The notes: a model not told the origin generated them from the letters alone. A DNA stretch of 64,000 nt from Dromiciops gliroides (GCF_019393635.1 NC_057867.1:67459492-67523491), one strand, 5' to 3'; shown: positions 35,265-45,392, numbered from the stretch's first letter. Program-made: numbers and translations.

Positions 35265-35381
35265 ATGGACACCACAGAACTCCATTGCAGCAGCTTTCAG
35301 AGACCCAGCCTGAAATTGGAATGGGAAACTCCAGCACCAACCAGACGTGTTTCACAGATGACTCTTTTAAGTACAATTTGA
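35265..35381 (+). promoter_or_regulatory. Out-of-frame upstream ORF overlapping the LPAR4 start
   Basis: An ATG at 35265 opens a 38-codon frame that runs past the receptor ATG at 35321 and stops at TGA 35379-35381. It is in the +1 frame relative to the receptor. Its context is weak at -3 (T) but has G at +4. Its distance from the conserved part of the gene is close to that of the eutherian start codon, so it may be the remains of that start after an indel. Ribosomes would have to scan past it to make LPAR4. Confidence 0.6.
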
Positions 35382-36370
35382 ATGGTGCAGTTTACAGTGT
35401 CGTGTTCATCCTTGGCCTGATAACCAACTGTGCATCCCTCTTTGTCTTCTGCTGCCGGATGAAAATGAGGAGCGAGACTGCTATTTTCATCACCAACCTG
35501 GCCCTCTCTGATTTGCTCTTTGTCTTCACCTTGCCTTTTAAGATTTTTTACAACTTTAACAGACACTGGCCATTCGGCGACACCCTCTGCAAGATTTCAG
35601 GGACTGCATTTCTCACCAATATCTATGGAAGCATGCTTTTCCTCACCTGCATCAGTGTTGACCGATTTCTTGCTATTGTCTATCCCTTCCGCTCTCGTAC
35701 CATCCGGACAAGAAGAAACTCTGCCATCGTGTGTGCAGGAGTGTGGATTCTGGTCCTCAGTGGTGGGATCTCTGCCTCTTTGTTCTCCACAACCAATGTC
35801 TCCAATTCCACAACAACCTGCTTTGAGGGATTTTCCAAGCGCATCTGGAAGACTTATTTGTCCAAGATTACGATATTTATTGAAGTGGTCGGCTTCATCA
35901 TTCCTTTGCTCCTGAACCTCACCTGCTCTTCCTTGGTACTGCGAACCCTCCGAAAACCTGCAACACTATCCCAGATCGGAACCAACAAAGAGAAAGTGCT
36001 GAAGATGATCATTGTACACGTGGCCATTTTCATCGTCTGTTTTGTGCCATACAACTCTATTCTCTTCCTCTATGCTTTGGTCCGCTCCCAAGCCATAACC
36101 AACTGTTCCTTGGAGAGGTTTGCCAAAACAATGTACCCCATTACGCTGTGCATCGCGACACTCAATTGCTGCTTTGACCCGTTCATCTATTACTTCACTT
36201 TGGAGTCCTTTCAGAAGTCTCTCTATATCAACACCCAGATCAAAATGGAGTCGCTTTTCAAGACTGAAACACCACTGACGGCAAAGACTTCTCTTCCCGC
36301 GATCCAGGAGGAGCTGAGTGACCAGGCGATGACTAACGGGGGAGAACTCATGTTGGAATCCAACCTCTAA
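35321..36370 (+). CDS. LPAR4: Lysophosphatidic acid receptor 4 (class A GPCR), single coding exon
   Basis: This is a plasma-membrane receptor for lysophosphatidic acid of the P2Y-like LPA group (formerly P2Y9/GPR23), known to couple to several G proteins including Gs and G12/13. The 349-residue product reads as a complete seven-helix protein. Helix 1 is about residues 21-45 and helix 2 about 52-75. Helix 3 begins near Cys90, the disulfide partner of Cys167 in loop 2, and ends in a DRF triplet (114-116) replacing DRY. Helix 6 carries FVPYN (241-245) and helix 7 ends in DPFIY (286-290), the family's form of NPxxY. N-glycosylation sequons lie at Asn3, Asn7, Asn159 and Asn162. The body closely matches the human and mouse receptor as I recall them, including the LMLES C-terminal region. 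I chose the ATG at 35321 because the frame is closed by TGA at 35255-35257 and this is its first ATG. Its context is strong (G at -3, G at +4). Eutherian proteins are about 370 residues, so the N-terminus is about 21 residues shorter here. Confidence 0.96.
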   Translation: MGNSSTNQTCFTDDSFKYNLNGAVYSVVFILGLITNCASLFVFCCRMKMRSETAIFITNLALSDLLFVFTLPFKIFYNFNRHWPFGDTLCKISGTAFLTNIYGSMLFLTCISVDRFLAIVYPFRSRTIRTRRNSAIVCAGVWILVLSGGISASLFSTTNVSNSTTTCFEGFSKRIWKTYLSKITIFIEVVGFIIPLLLNLTCSSLVLRTLRKPATLSQIGTNKEKVLKMIIVHVAIFIVCFVPYNSILFLYALVRSQAITNCSLERFAKTMYPITLCIATLNCCFDPFIYYFTLESFQKSLYINTQIKMESLFKTETPLTAKTSLPAIQEELSDQAMTNGGELMLESNL

Positions 36371-36606
36371 CCATTCCACAGATCTCACATTCATTCCATC
36401 TCACAACAGCTTCCCGATGATGAGACCTCGAGCAACAGCTCTGAGTCTTATATCACAGAAACTAGTGACACACTGCCTGCCTCAAGAAGGATCCCGATTC
36501 TTGTAGTAACACATGCCACTTTTTTCTAATACCAACAGGTCTAATGCTGTTATAACATCCTGAGGGAGTAGCAGATTTTTTCCTATCCTAGAGTTTTGCT
36601 ATGTGA

Positions 36607-36612
36607 AATAAA
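36607..36612 (+). terminator. Proximal poly(A) signal of LPAR4
   Basis: AATAAA lies about 240 bases past the stop codon. Use of this signal would give a much shorter 3' UTR than the distal cluster. Confidence 0.3.
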
Positions 36613-37930
36613 TGGATAGGGGACATCTTTGTTAGCCAGTGATTTCTCATTCGCATGTTAAGTGGAGCAACATGATTGGACTTGGAGCCATAGAATCAAG
36701 TCAGAAAATGGAAAACCAAGCCTATCAGCTTACTACTCACAGTTACGTGTTAGTTTTTTTTCCTTTCTCTACAAAGAAAGACAGTGGTTCCTACATTCAT
36801 TTCGAATGGCTGTTTTTTGGAGATCAAACCAGCAGTTTTCATCGGTCTTCAAACTGACTCCAAGAGTATATTTTAAAATTATATTTTCATTGAAATATTG
36901 GAATGGGAACATGATCAGATTAAATTCAACAACAATTAAATACCTACTACATGCAAGGCACAGACCAGCTAAATTTAGCTTGTATGCCTGTGTATTTGAA
37001 TGCAAATAAGTTGTGTTTGTGTAAGAACAGGAGAGAAGAGCTATTGAGGTAACTGGCTCTTTGGATCAGAATCCTTGCAATAGAAAGCACCATCCACAGT
37101 GGTGGGTTCAAGTGCATGCTTATTTTACCTTTATATTTGTGTACTTTTCTTACTAGCAACATTCAGATCGAAGACCTGGGCACATTATAGCTGAAAAGCA
37201 TCTGAATTTGTGCTCAAGCAGGGGTTAAGTGGGAGATGGGGGAGGGGGGAAGCATATTAAAAGAACATTCTTAAAGCACACATTTCTTGTATCTTTGCAT
37301 GATCTGTAGCCTTGGCCAGTGTGTGCTTAACATTTTCTTAACTAATGGAGACCTGGGCTGCAGAGTAAATATAGGCACTAAATGTATAGATAGCAGCTAA
37401 GTTAGAAAATCAGATAGAACTAATTCTTCTTTGCTCTTGCCATTTACAGCAGTGTGCCCAACTGGACATGCATCTCTCCTACTAGCAAAAAACCAAACCA
37501 AGTTGGTCTTTTCTTTGTTTCTTTGCCACATGCCTGCTTATTTTGCAACTAACTTATTATTCTATTTGCATTTCTTATAGATTTATGAAACCTATATTTT
37601 ATATATATATATATATATAAATGAGCATGTATTTGTCCATTGGGCCAAAGGCATGAAGTTGTATGGCTGAGGCACTAAAAGATCTGATGAGAACAGGACA
37701 AGAATCATGAATACAAGGTCTTTCTAGGCACTGAGGAAGTCACTCCATTGGCTCTTGCCCCAGTGACCTGGTGATGAGTCCATAATAAAAATGTAACCAA
37801 CCAATGACAATGGACTGAATGTATATTTATATAGCAAATGGAATTTTAAATTACGTATGAAAATAAAAATGATGCTTAACCTCTAAACTTCTGTTTAGAC
37901 TGACTTGGATTTTAAATGTTCATTTAATGT

Positions 37931-37936
37931 AATAAA
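37931..37936 (+). terminator. Distal poly(A) signal of LPAR4
   Basis: AATAAA is the last of a cluster of three within 150 bases and is followed by a T/GT-rich element at about 37960-37980. This makes it the likeliest main polyadenylation signal. Confidence 0.5.
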
Positions 37937-37959
37937 ATACATTTGAATTAGCCAACCGG

Positions 37960-38900
37960 TTCAGTTTCTTGTTGCTTTTCCTTTGAGTAAGCCCTAAAGG
38001 CTTCATCCCCAAAGAAAGGATATAGACTTATTAGTGTAGGTTTGATCTCAAACCAATCCCAGCACCTCATTTTCACTGCTGTCTAAAGTCTCCTGGAGGA
38101 TTGGCAAGTGGCAAATCCCTAAGCAATTTTGAGAGATCAAGTCAAAAGATTAAAACCCTCTTTTCCAAGTTGGCTTTGATTTATTTGGGGGTTAGAAGAA
38201 AACTGAGTTTTTAATCTGGTTTCCAGGACTTGATGAATGTATATTAAATGTCACAGGGCACCAGGCAGCAGCCTTTCAGGATCCAGGAAAATGTGGACAA
38301 ACAGACCATCTGACAACAATGAGAGATGGCTGGAGCCAGTTGGCTGGATAAATCAATAGCTAGAACAGGTGGTGGTCACAGGGCAGGGCCATGCAGTGAA
38401 TTCCTGGTAAACTCACTGATTTCTTTCGACTCTTAGGGAACTAAATGGAGAAATCTAGAAAACGGACATTCCATATTAGCTACTGATGACAGAGGACTCA
38501 TAATTTCCTTAGCTACAGGGCTAGCCCTGGGCAACATTTAGAAGCAGAGGGAGTTTATTTTGCCTTTTTGTGCCCTCCCACCTTTCTTTCTGTGCCCTGC
38601 CAGACTAAGGCAAAGGCCAGAATCCACCCAGCAGGGTCCTACGGGAGGTTGCCACATAGATGGACCATCTAATTGATTATCCTCTCACTTTTCCTTTTTG
38701 CCCCTCTCCGCCCACCAGGTGTCTTGTGCCCTTATGCTGCCCCCCCCCCGACTGCCCAAAGTTCCCCAGTGTGATGCCTGCCCTCCTCACACATCTATTT
38801 AAGTCCTTCCCTACCCCCACCCTCCCTAGGCTCTAAAACCTACCTCCTCCCCTCCAAAAAGCCCTTTATATTTAAGCTAGGGGTTAGGGAGGAAATCCGG
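37960..38900. other. Intergenic sequence downstream of LPAR4
   Basis: Unique sequence with a C-rich stretch at 38690-38850. I recognise no gene. Confidence 0.4.
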
Positions 38901-38904
38901 CCAA

Positions 38905-39300
38905 CATTTTGGTGTAGTGGAAGGAGGGTGAGATTTGGAGATGGAAGAGTTCAAGGCCTGTCCCTGCTACTCTTCTGTGAGATTTTGAGTAAGCCACTTC
39001 CTTCTCTCAGCCTCAGTTTTCTGCTCCATAAAACAAAGAGGTTGACCTAGATCTTGGATTCTTAATCTCCATTTCAGGGAGTCCATGAACTTGTATGGGA
39101 AAAATGTGAATTGTTATTTGCAGTAATCTTTGGTTCCCTTTGCAATCCTATATGTTATCGTATGCACTTAAAGCATGACTGAGAAGGGGTTCATAGGCTT
39201 TACCAGACTGCCAAAGGAGGCCACGACACAACAAAGGTGAAGATCCCCTGAACTAGAGGATAGCTAAGGTCCCTTCCAGCTCTGATACTTCTCTATTCCC
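38905..39300 (+). repeat. MIR-type SINE split by a DNA-transposon remnant
   Basis: The 5' part ends near 'gaggttgacctagatc' (39050) and the 3' part resumes at 'gatagctaaggtcccttccagctctgatac' (about 39262). Confidence 0.65.
39052..39258 (+). mobile_element. Non-autonomous DNA-transposon remnant (hAT-like), copy 1
   Basis: It starts 'ggattcttaatctcc...gggagtccatgaacttg' and ends 'gttcataggctttaccagactgcc...aaggtgaagatcccctga', matching a widespread mammalian element whose ends are inverted versions of TTCTTAACCT. CTAGA occurs at both edges as a possible target-site remnant. I do not name the subfamily. Confidence 0.5.
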
Positions 39301-39744
39301 CATTTAGGTCTCCCTCACCCCCAAGCTACTTACACTTAAAAAATAAGTCTCTAGTGGGTACCATGTTTACCCCATTTGCCAGCACAGCTCCATTCCCCTG
39401 GCTCAACAGCCTTCTTGTCCTATCTCTCATCAAACCACAAATGGTACAATTTAAATTAATGTAGCTTAGACCTAGAAGCCATGGGTTCGAATTTCAGTTC
39501 TATTAAATAGGTATTTTCCCCTATATTCAAGTGACTAAACAACTCTGGGCTGTTGCTTCCTTATGCTGTGGTATCTACTTCCCTGATATGTTGTGAGAAT
39601 AAAATGGATGTAGCATCAGTGGTTGCTTGCTGTTTAAACAACTGGCTGGGGCAGGGAAAGACCCCCATACACTTTTAAATTTAATCTATATTCCTAACAT
39701 GTTCTCCATCACTTTCTTAAATCTATACAATCAACTGAACAATA

Positions 39745-39870
39745 AATCACACTTGGATCTGTAGCATTTGCTGATTTCTGGGGCGTAAATGCTCACACTG
39801 AAAATTTGACAATTTGCTTTTTTGGGCCCTTCACCAGCTGGCTCCAGCAGCCCCTTCTGTAGTATCATAG
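39745..39870 (+). repeat. Unnamed interspersed repeat, copy 3 (sense)
   Basis: 'atctgtagcatttgctgatttc', 'aaatgctcacactgaaaatttgacaattt' and 'accagctggctccagcagcccc' are the reverse complement of the phrases seen in the antisense copies. Confidence 0.55.
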
Positions 39871-39944
39871 AGTAAGCTAAAGGAGGTCTTAGAAGTCATC
39901 TATTCCAAATGCCACATTTGACACATTTCTTTCAATGGGCATTT

Positions 39945-40640
39945 TAAAAAGACTAATTGTGCCAGGCACTGGGAATATAAAGAAAAAAACCAGTCCCTGA
40001 ACATTGATAATTAAAGATGAAATTTCTATGTGATGAATGCAAATTTTATAAGTGGGAGAAGCACTAATATCCAGGGGAGCCAAGAAAGGCCTCTGCTCTG
40101 GTAGGAGGCAACACTCAACCTGAGTCTTCCAGGGAGTTCTCAGTTCTAAGGGTCAGAGCTAAGGAAAGGGTATATGCTAAGCATAGCAGCTAGTTACTCC
40201 AAAGGTGTGAAGAAAGAAATGGGATGTCACATTCAGAGAATAACAAGGAGGCCGTTTGGTGAGAGTATAGAGTGTGGGAGGGGGAGTCATTCGTAATCAT
40301 TTTGGAGGTGTCTGGGAAGACAGCTTGGAGTCAGATTGTGATGGCTTTTAAATGCCAAATGGTAGTTGGTACTTTATCCTAGTGCCAGTAGGGAGCCACT
40401 GAACTTGCTTGAGCAGAAGAGTGGTCACATCTGTGTTGTAGGAATACCAGTTTTGCAGAGGAAGGATTAGAAGGGAAAGGCTGGGTGCAAGGTGACCAAT
40501 TAGGAGGCTCTCATGGTAGCCATGGAGGGAAGGTACAAAGGGCTCAACTTGTGTGGTCACCATCTGCATGAAATGAAGGGGATAGGTGCATGAGAAGTCC
40601 AGTAGAAATGGAGGCCACAAAGGTCACAAGTGGTAGAGCA
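39945..40640 (-). mobile_element. LINE-2 portion, antisense
   Basis: It runs from 'actaattgtgccaggcactggg' to 'gtagccatggagggaaggtac', including 'gggagccactgaacttgcttgagcagaagagtggtcac'. Confidence 0.65.
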
Positions 40641-40711
40641 AGGGTTCAAACACAGGCCTTTGGACTCCAGCTCCAGGATATAAAGAACTTTTATAAATGT
40701 TAGCTATTTTT

Positions 40712-40862
40712 TTAAATTTATTTTTTTATGGGGCAACAGGGGTTAAGTGACTTGCCCAGGGTCACACAGCTAGTAAGTATCAAGTGTCTGAGGCTGGATT
40801 TGAATTCAGGTCCTCCTGAATCCAGGGCCGGTGCTCTATCCATTGAGCCACCTAGCTGCTCC
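40712..40862 (-). mobile_element. Marsupial tRNA-derived SINE, minus strand
   Basis: Complete antisense copy. TAAATGTTAGCT lies at both ends (about 40695 and 40863) as target-site duplication. Confidence 0.92.
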
Positions 40863-40904
40863 TAAATGTTAGCTGTTGAAAACAGCAGACAATCTACCTG
40901 ATGC

Positions 40905-41110
40905 TTTTTGTATAGTGGAAAGAGGATTGGCCCTGCAGTTAGGAGGAGACTCATGTCCCAACTCTCTTCCTTGCTATCCATGTGATGGGCTAATCACTGA
41001 GCCTTGCATTCTTCATCTATAGTACAGACATGAAAAGGAACTATTTATCTAAGCACTATAATGACAAGACTCCATATATGGGAGTTTGTTAATAAAAATA
41101 CTTAAAATAA
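40905..41110 (+). repeat. MIR-type SINE, degenerate
   Basis: 'tttgtatagtggaaagaggattggccctgcagttagg' is followed by decayed central and 3' parts. Confidence 0.55.
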
Positions 41111-41509
41111 ATAACAGTAATAAAACAAAAACACTTCATAATAAAATACTGCCTAATTCTGGTAGCCTTAGTTGAAGAAGGAATTGGCAGGCCCCTTCAA
41201 CAGGCATCCCAAGGTCAAGGCTTAATGTCTGTCCAAGAGATTGGGGCTCTCAGGACCCCATGAGAGTTGTCAGGGCTTGCAGGAGTTGGGGAGTCAGTTG
41301 GAATACCAGAAACCAAGGGCATACACCATTGCCAAAGTAGTAACCTGCAGTAAATGGCATCAAAGCATCTTGGAAGCAGGACAGCGAGAGAGCCATGAAT
41401 GCAAAGAGCCAGAGTAGCAGCACACAGTGAAATCAGCCACTAAAGAAGGCATAGGGCAGTTCGAGAGGTGGCCTTTCTGGGACTTCCTTTTAACAGTGAG
41501 TGGAAGGGA

Positions 41510-41650
41510 CAGCTAGTTGGCGCAGTAGATAAAGCACCGGCCCTGGATTCAGGAGGACATGAGTTAAAATCCAGCCTCAGATATTTGACACAAGCTGTGT
41601 GACCTTGGGCAAGTCACTTAACCCTCATTGCCCTGCAAAAAACCCAAAAC
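41510..41650 (+). mobile_element. Marsupial tRNA-derived SINE
   Basis: It runs from 'ggacagctagttggcgcagtagataaagcacc' to an A-rich tail, with about ten bases lost before 'aagctgtgtgacc'. Confidence 0.9.
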
Positions 41651-41702
41651 AAACCAAAACAACAACAAAAAAACAGCGAGTGCAAAACATCTTTCCTCCA
41701 AT

Positions 41703-41868
41703 CTTTGTTTTGTTTTGTTTTGGGGTTTTTTTTAGTGAGGCAATTGGGGTTAAGTGACTTGCCCAGAGTCACACAACTAGTAAGTCTTAAGTGTCTGAGG
41801 TCAGATTTGAACTCAGGTCCTCCTGACTCCAGGGCCGGTGCTCTATCCACTGTGCCACCTGGCTGCCC
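41703..41868 (-). mobile_element. Marsupial tRNA-derived SINE, minus strand
   Basis: Complete antisense copy only ~50 bases from the sense copy before it, so the two SINEs are tail to tail. TTCCTCCAATCTTT at both ends is its target-site duplication. Confidence 0.92.
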
Positions 41869-41884
41869 TTTTCCTCCAATCTTT

Positions 41885-42055
41885 TAAAAGAATTACAGAA
41901 TCTCAGAGTTATAAAGGACCTCAAAAGCTATCCAGCTCAACCCTAAATCCTATATAACACCCCTAACACATTTCTCCAGCCTGTGCTTGAAAACCTCCAA
42001 TAAGAGGAACCTGCTACCTCCCTGAACGGCCTATTCCCCCTTGGAACAGCGATGA
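41885..42055 (-). mobile_element. L3/CR1 LINE 3' end, antisense
   Basis: 'ttacagaatctcagagttataaaggacctcaaaagctatccagctcaaccc' followed by 'cctgtgcttgaaaacctccaataagaggaacctgctacctcc' is the antisense CR1/L3 3' end. Confidence 0.65.
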
Positions 42056-42059
42056 TCAC

Positions 42060-42390
42060 CAGAACATTTTTTTCTTTTATAATGAGCAAAAATCTGCTTC
42101 TCTCCAACTTCCCTGTGTTGCTGATTCAGGTTCACACAGGACAAGCAGGATCCGGTTGGTCAGGCTTCAGGAACCAGATGACCTCTGTTTCTATTCTCTC
42201 CAGAGAGTTGCCAGGGGCTGACAGGGGCTGTGAGAATGCCGTGGGTGACCCTGGCAACCAGCTTTCCTCCATGTTTGTCAAGGAACACCCGCACATCTCA
42301 GACGAAGAAGTAATTGAAAAACAGGGATGATTTATCAGGTTGCTCAGGAACTGCCAGCTAAATGCTATTCAACTGCCCACATTCCTGAAG
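42060..42390. other. Intergenic, nothing recognised
   Basis: No coding or repeat signature that I can name. Confidence 0.35.
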
Positions 42391-42439
42391 ACTTTTAGGA
42401 TCCTAGAGCCACAGAAGGGACCTCGGAACACAGAATGTC

Positions 42440-42545
42440 TGAGCTGGGAGGGACTGCTGAATATTTTTAGAGCTTTTAGAAGGAAATTTGGAGGTCATAT
42501 AATTCAACTTTCTGTTTTTACAGATGAAGAAACTGAGGCCAGAAT
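42440..42545 (-). repeat. Antisense MIR fragment
   Basis: 'gaggtcatataattcaactttctgtttttacagatgaagaaactgaggcc' is the antisense MIR core. Confidence 0.6.
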
Positions 42546-42559
42546 AATGGCACAGAGGG

Positions 42560-42780
42560 AAAGGGGGTTTTCTAATTATGTTCAGGGCAAGAGGAAGATC
42601 AAAGAAGGTATAAGATCTATACTCGGGGTGGATGGGACAATTAGAACTGACAAGGGCAAGAAGATAGAACTTCTCAATTCTTCTTTTGCTTCTGTTTTCT
42701 CTGCCAAGAAGAACGATCTTTAGACTGAGAAATACTGTATCAAAATGGCTAATAGGAAGCTGAAATCCATCATGGATGGT
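42560..42780 (+). mobile_element. L3/CR1 LINE ORF fragment, sense
   Basis: The + frame at 42568-42722 contains TDKGKKIELLNSSFASVFSA, which resembles the segment just before the reverse transcriptase in CR1-type LINEs ('... kaevlNAFFASVF'). It ends in a stop and is a remnant. Confidence 0.6.
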
Positions 42781-42782
42781 CA

Positions 42783-44247
42783 ATATTTAGTAAGTGCTTA
42801 CTATGTACCAGGAGTTGTGCTATGTGCTAGGGATTCAAAGAAAGGCAAAAGAAGTCTCTGAACCCAAGGAGCTCACAGTCTAATGGGAGACAGCCTGAAA
42901 ACAACTACAGACCAACAAGATCTAGACAGGATAAACTGGATATCATTGCCAGGGAAGAGACTAGAATTAAGAGGGACTGAGAAAGGCTTCCTGCAAAAGG
43001 TGGGATTTTATCTGGGATTTGAAGGAATCCAGGGAAGCTAGGAGGTAGATCGGAGGAGAAGAGGCACTCCAGGTCTTGGGGACAGCCAGTGAAAATGACT
43101 CCAGTCAGAAGACAGAATGCCTTGTTTGAGGGATAGCAAGGAGGCCAGTGCCACTGGATTGCAGAGTATGTGTGTGTGTGGGGGGAGGGGACTCAGTGGC
43201 AAAATAAAAAAGAGGTGGGGAAGATTATAATAGGATTTTATGTTTAATCCTGGAGGTGTTTGCTGAATAGAGGGGGTGACATGATCAGACTTTTAAGAAG
43301 GTCTGTGCTTGAAGAAGATCACTTTGACACCTGAGTAGGAAGAGACTTGTGGCAGAGGACTACTTCAGCAGTCCAGCTCTGAAGTACTGAGGTCCTACAC
43401 CATGGTGGCGGCAGTGTCAAAGATGAAAAGCGGTCATATTCAAGAGACAGTACAAAGGCAAAGTCAACAGGTTTGGCAATAGATTGTATATGGGGAAGCG
43501 TGAAAAATAGCAAGGAGATGAAGGTGACATCTACATTGGGAGCCTGAGTGACTGGAAGGATGATGGTATTCTGGGGATTAATAGGGAATTTAGGAAGAGG
43601 TGAGTGTTTAGGGGAAAAGATGAGTTCAGTTTTAGATATGTTGAGTTTAAGATCAGGACATCTAAGTCAAAATGGAGAGAGGTGATTGGAAATCAGCAGA
43701 GAATTTCAGTCTAGCTAAGGAGATTTGAGAATCATCAGCAAGGAAAATTTATAACTGAAGTCATGGGACCTGGTGTGATCAGGAGAAGAAGAGAAGGGGG
43801 TCCAGGACAGAGCTGTGGGGGCATCCATGGTTAATGAGTATGACCTGAAAGTCCAGCAAAGGAGACTGAGCAGAAATGGTCAGACAGGCAGGAGGAGAAT
43901 CAGGAGTGTCAGTAAAACCTAAAGAGAAGAGAACATCAAGGAGAAGAGAGGAGTCATTGACAGTGTCAAAAGCTGCAAAGAGGTCAAGAAGGATGAGGAC
44001 TGGGGGCGGCTAGGTGGCGCAGTGGATAAAGCACTGGCCCTGGATTCAGGAGTACCTGAGTTCAAATCTGGCCTCAGACACTTGACACTTACTAGCTGTG
44101 TAACCGTGGGCAAGTCACTTAACCCCTATTGCCCCGCAAAAAAAAAAAAAAAAAAAAAAAAGAAGGATGAGGACTGAGAAAAGGTCATTAGATTTGGCAA
44201 TTAAGAGAGCACTGGTAACTTTGGAGTGTAAGGTCTAAAATTCTAGC
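42783..44247 (-). mobile_element. LINE-2, antisense, longest copy in the window
   Basis: It runs from 'agtaagtgcttactatgtaccagg' at the L2 3' end to 'tttggcaattaagagagcactggtaactttgg' deep in the reverse-transcriptase region, in the correct antisense order. A SINE interrupts it at 44006-44160. Confidence 0.8.
44006..44160 (+). mobile_element. Marsupial tRNA-derived SINE
   Basis: It is full length with a long poly(A) tail. AGAAGGATGAGGACTG occurs on both sides, so it is probably among the younger insertions. Confidence 0.93.
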
Positions 44248-44468
44248 TGTGATGTCTAAAATCTAATGAGTGGTCACCTTAAAGTACCAATCTTTGGGCA
44301 TTAAGTATTTATTAAAGTATATTAGGGGTTAGTAAAGAGAAACACGTGGATAAAGTATGAGATATGTCTACTCTCCCTATTCTCCCTGTCCCTCAATGCC
44401 AAGCCGAAGTCCGGAAAAGAAAAGACCCTCACTTCCCCAGAAGCCCCCTGTGAAACAGGAAACAGGGC

Positions 44469-44527
<59 letters not shown>

Positions 44528-44716
44528 CTCCAAGCTAATTGGCTGGTAACACAGATTGACAGGACCCACAGGCAGAAGACATCACTTCCTGATGCCAATC
44601 TGACCTTCAAAACCCCAGAAAAGGTCACTTCCGGACACTGTCACATGCTTTCTTTTCATGGTGGAGCTTCCCTGTAATATCTTTCTCAGCAGGTTGGTAG
44701 TGCTCTGATTCTCACA
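44248..44716. mobile_element. Solo LTR-like element, copy 1
   Basis: It begins TGTGATGTCTAAAAT and ends TCTGATTCTCACA, matching the element at 58361-58902 at both ends and through the shared block around CAGAAGCC, CTGTGAAACAGGAA, the CA tract and CTCCAAGCTAATTGGCTGG. I find no clean target-site duplication and no internal retroviral genes next to it. Confidence 0.6.
44473..44527. repeat. (CA)n microsatellite within the LTR
   Basis: About 27 CA units at the same place where the 58.8-kb copy has about 9. Confidence 0.95.
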
Positions 44717-44789
44717 GGAGAGAACAGTTTTCAGTTTGAAAGATGAGACAGAAAATCAGACTGTAGAAAGCACCCAGCTGCCCTCAATG

Positions 44790-45290
44790 ATAATTACTGA
44801 CATTTATATAGCACTTGACAGACATTATACATTTTCATGATGATGGTGGTGGTGATGATAGCTAATATTACTTACTACGTTCCAGGCACTTTTTACAAAT
44901 ATCTCATTTGATGCTCAGAACAACCATGGGAAGTAGGGGCTATTATTACCCCAATTTTACAGATAAGGAAATTGAGGAAGAGGGTGTTTCAGTGACTTGC
45001 CCAGGGTCACACAACTAGTAAGGGTCTGAGCCTGTATTTGAACTCAAGTCTTCCTGACTACAAGCCAGTATCCACTGTGCCACCTATCTGCCCATTTTCT
45101 CCTTAGAGTAATTCTGTAAGGTAGGTTCTATGATTATCACTATTCTCACTTTAGAGATGGGGAAATTGAGGCTCACAGGCTGAAACTCACCTGTGGTCAT
45201 ACAGTTAGTTAAGGGTCTAAGACACGATTAATAATCAAGCATCTCCTGACTAAGGTCAGTACTTTTTTACTCCAACATGCTGCCTCTTTA
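44790..45290 (-). repeat. Two antisense MIR-type SINEs
   Basis: One covers about 44795-45090 ('attattaccccaattttacagataaggaaattgagg' to 'tccactgtgccacctatctgccc'), the other about 45100-45290 with the same order. The first also resembles the marsupial SINE at its head end. Confidence 0.65.
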
Positions 45291-45392
45291 TGGGCTCAAG
45301 TCATCAACTGTGGACAAACTATATCCTAAGGGACTAAAAAAGCTCACTAAACTGAAATTGCCATGTCCAAAGTTGCCTTTAAATTCTTAATG

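Larger units (their letters stand above)
35249..37955 (+). other. LPAR4: LPAR4 terminal exon (5' UTR end, whole CDS, 3' UTR)
   Basis: A pyrimidine-rich tract (about 35226-35246) ends in CAG with the AG at 35247-35248, a good splice acceptor just upstream of the coding region. The exon would hold 72 bases of 5' UTR, the whole CDS and a 3' UTR of about 1.58 kb. The 3' limit is inferred from the last of several AATAAA hexamers (37931-37936), which is followed by a T/GT-rich stretch at about 37960-37980. A coding region in a single exon is the known arrangement for LPAR4. The exact acceptor and cleavage site need transcript data. Confidence 0.7.
36371..37955 (+). other. LPAR4: LPAR4 3' UTR
   Basis: This AT-rich stretch after the LPAR4 stop carries no SINE, LINE or MIR copy that I can recognise, in contrast to its surroundings. 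It has AATAAA hexamers at 36607-36612, 37784-37789, 37862-37867 and 37931-37936, so short and long forms are possible. A short TA tract lies near 37595-37620. Confidence 0.6.

Noticed and set aside
44322..44677. Cys/Val- and Thr/His-repeat frames, also seen at 17955-18158 and 20951-21166
   Set aside because: They are translations of CA microsatellites.
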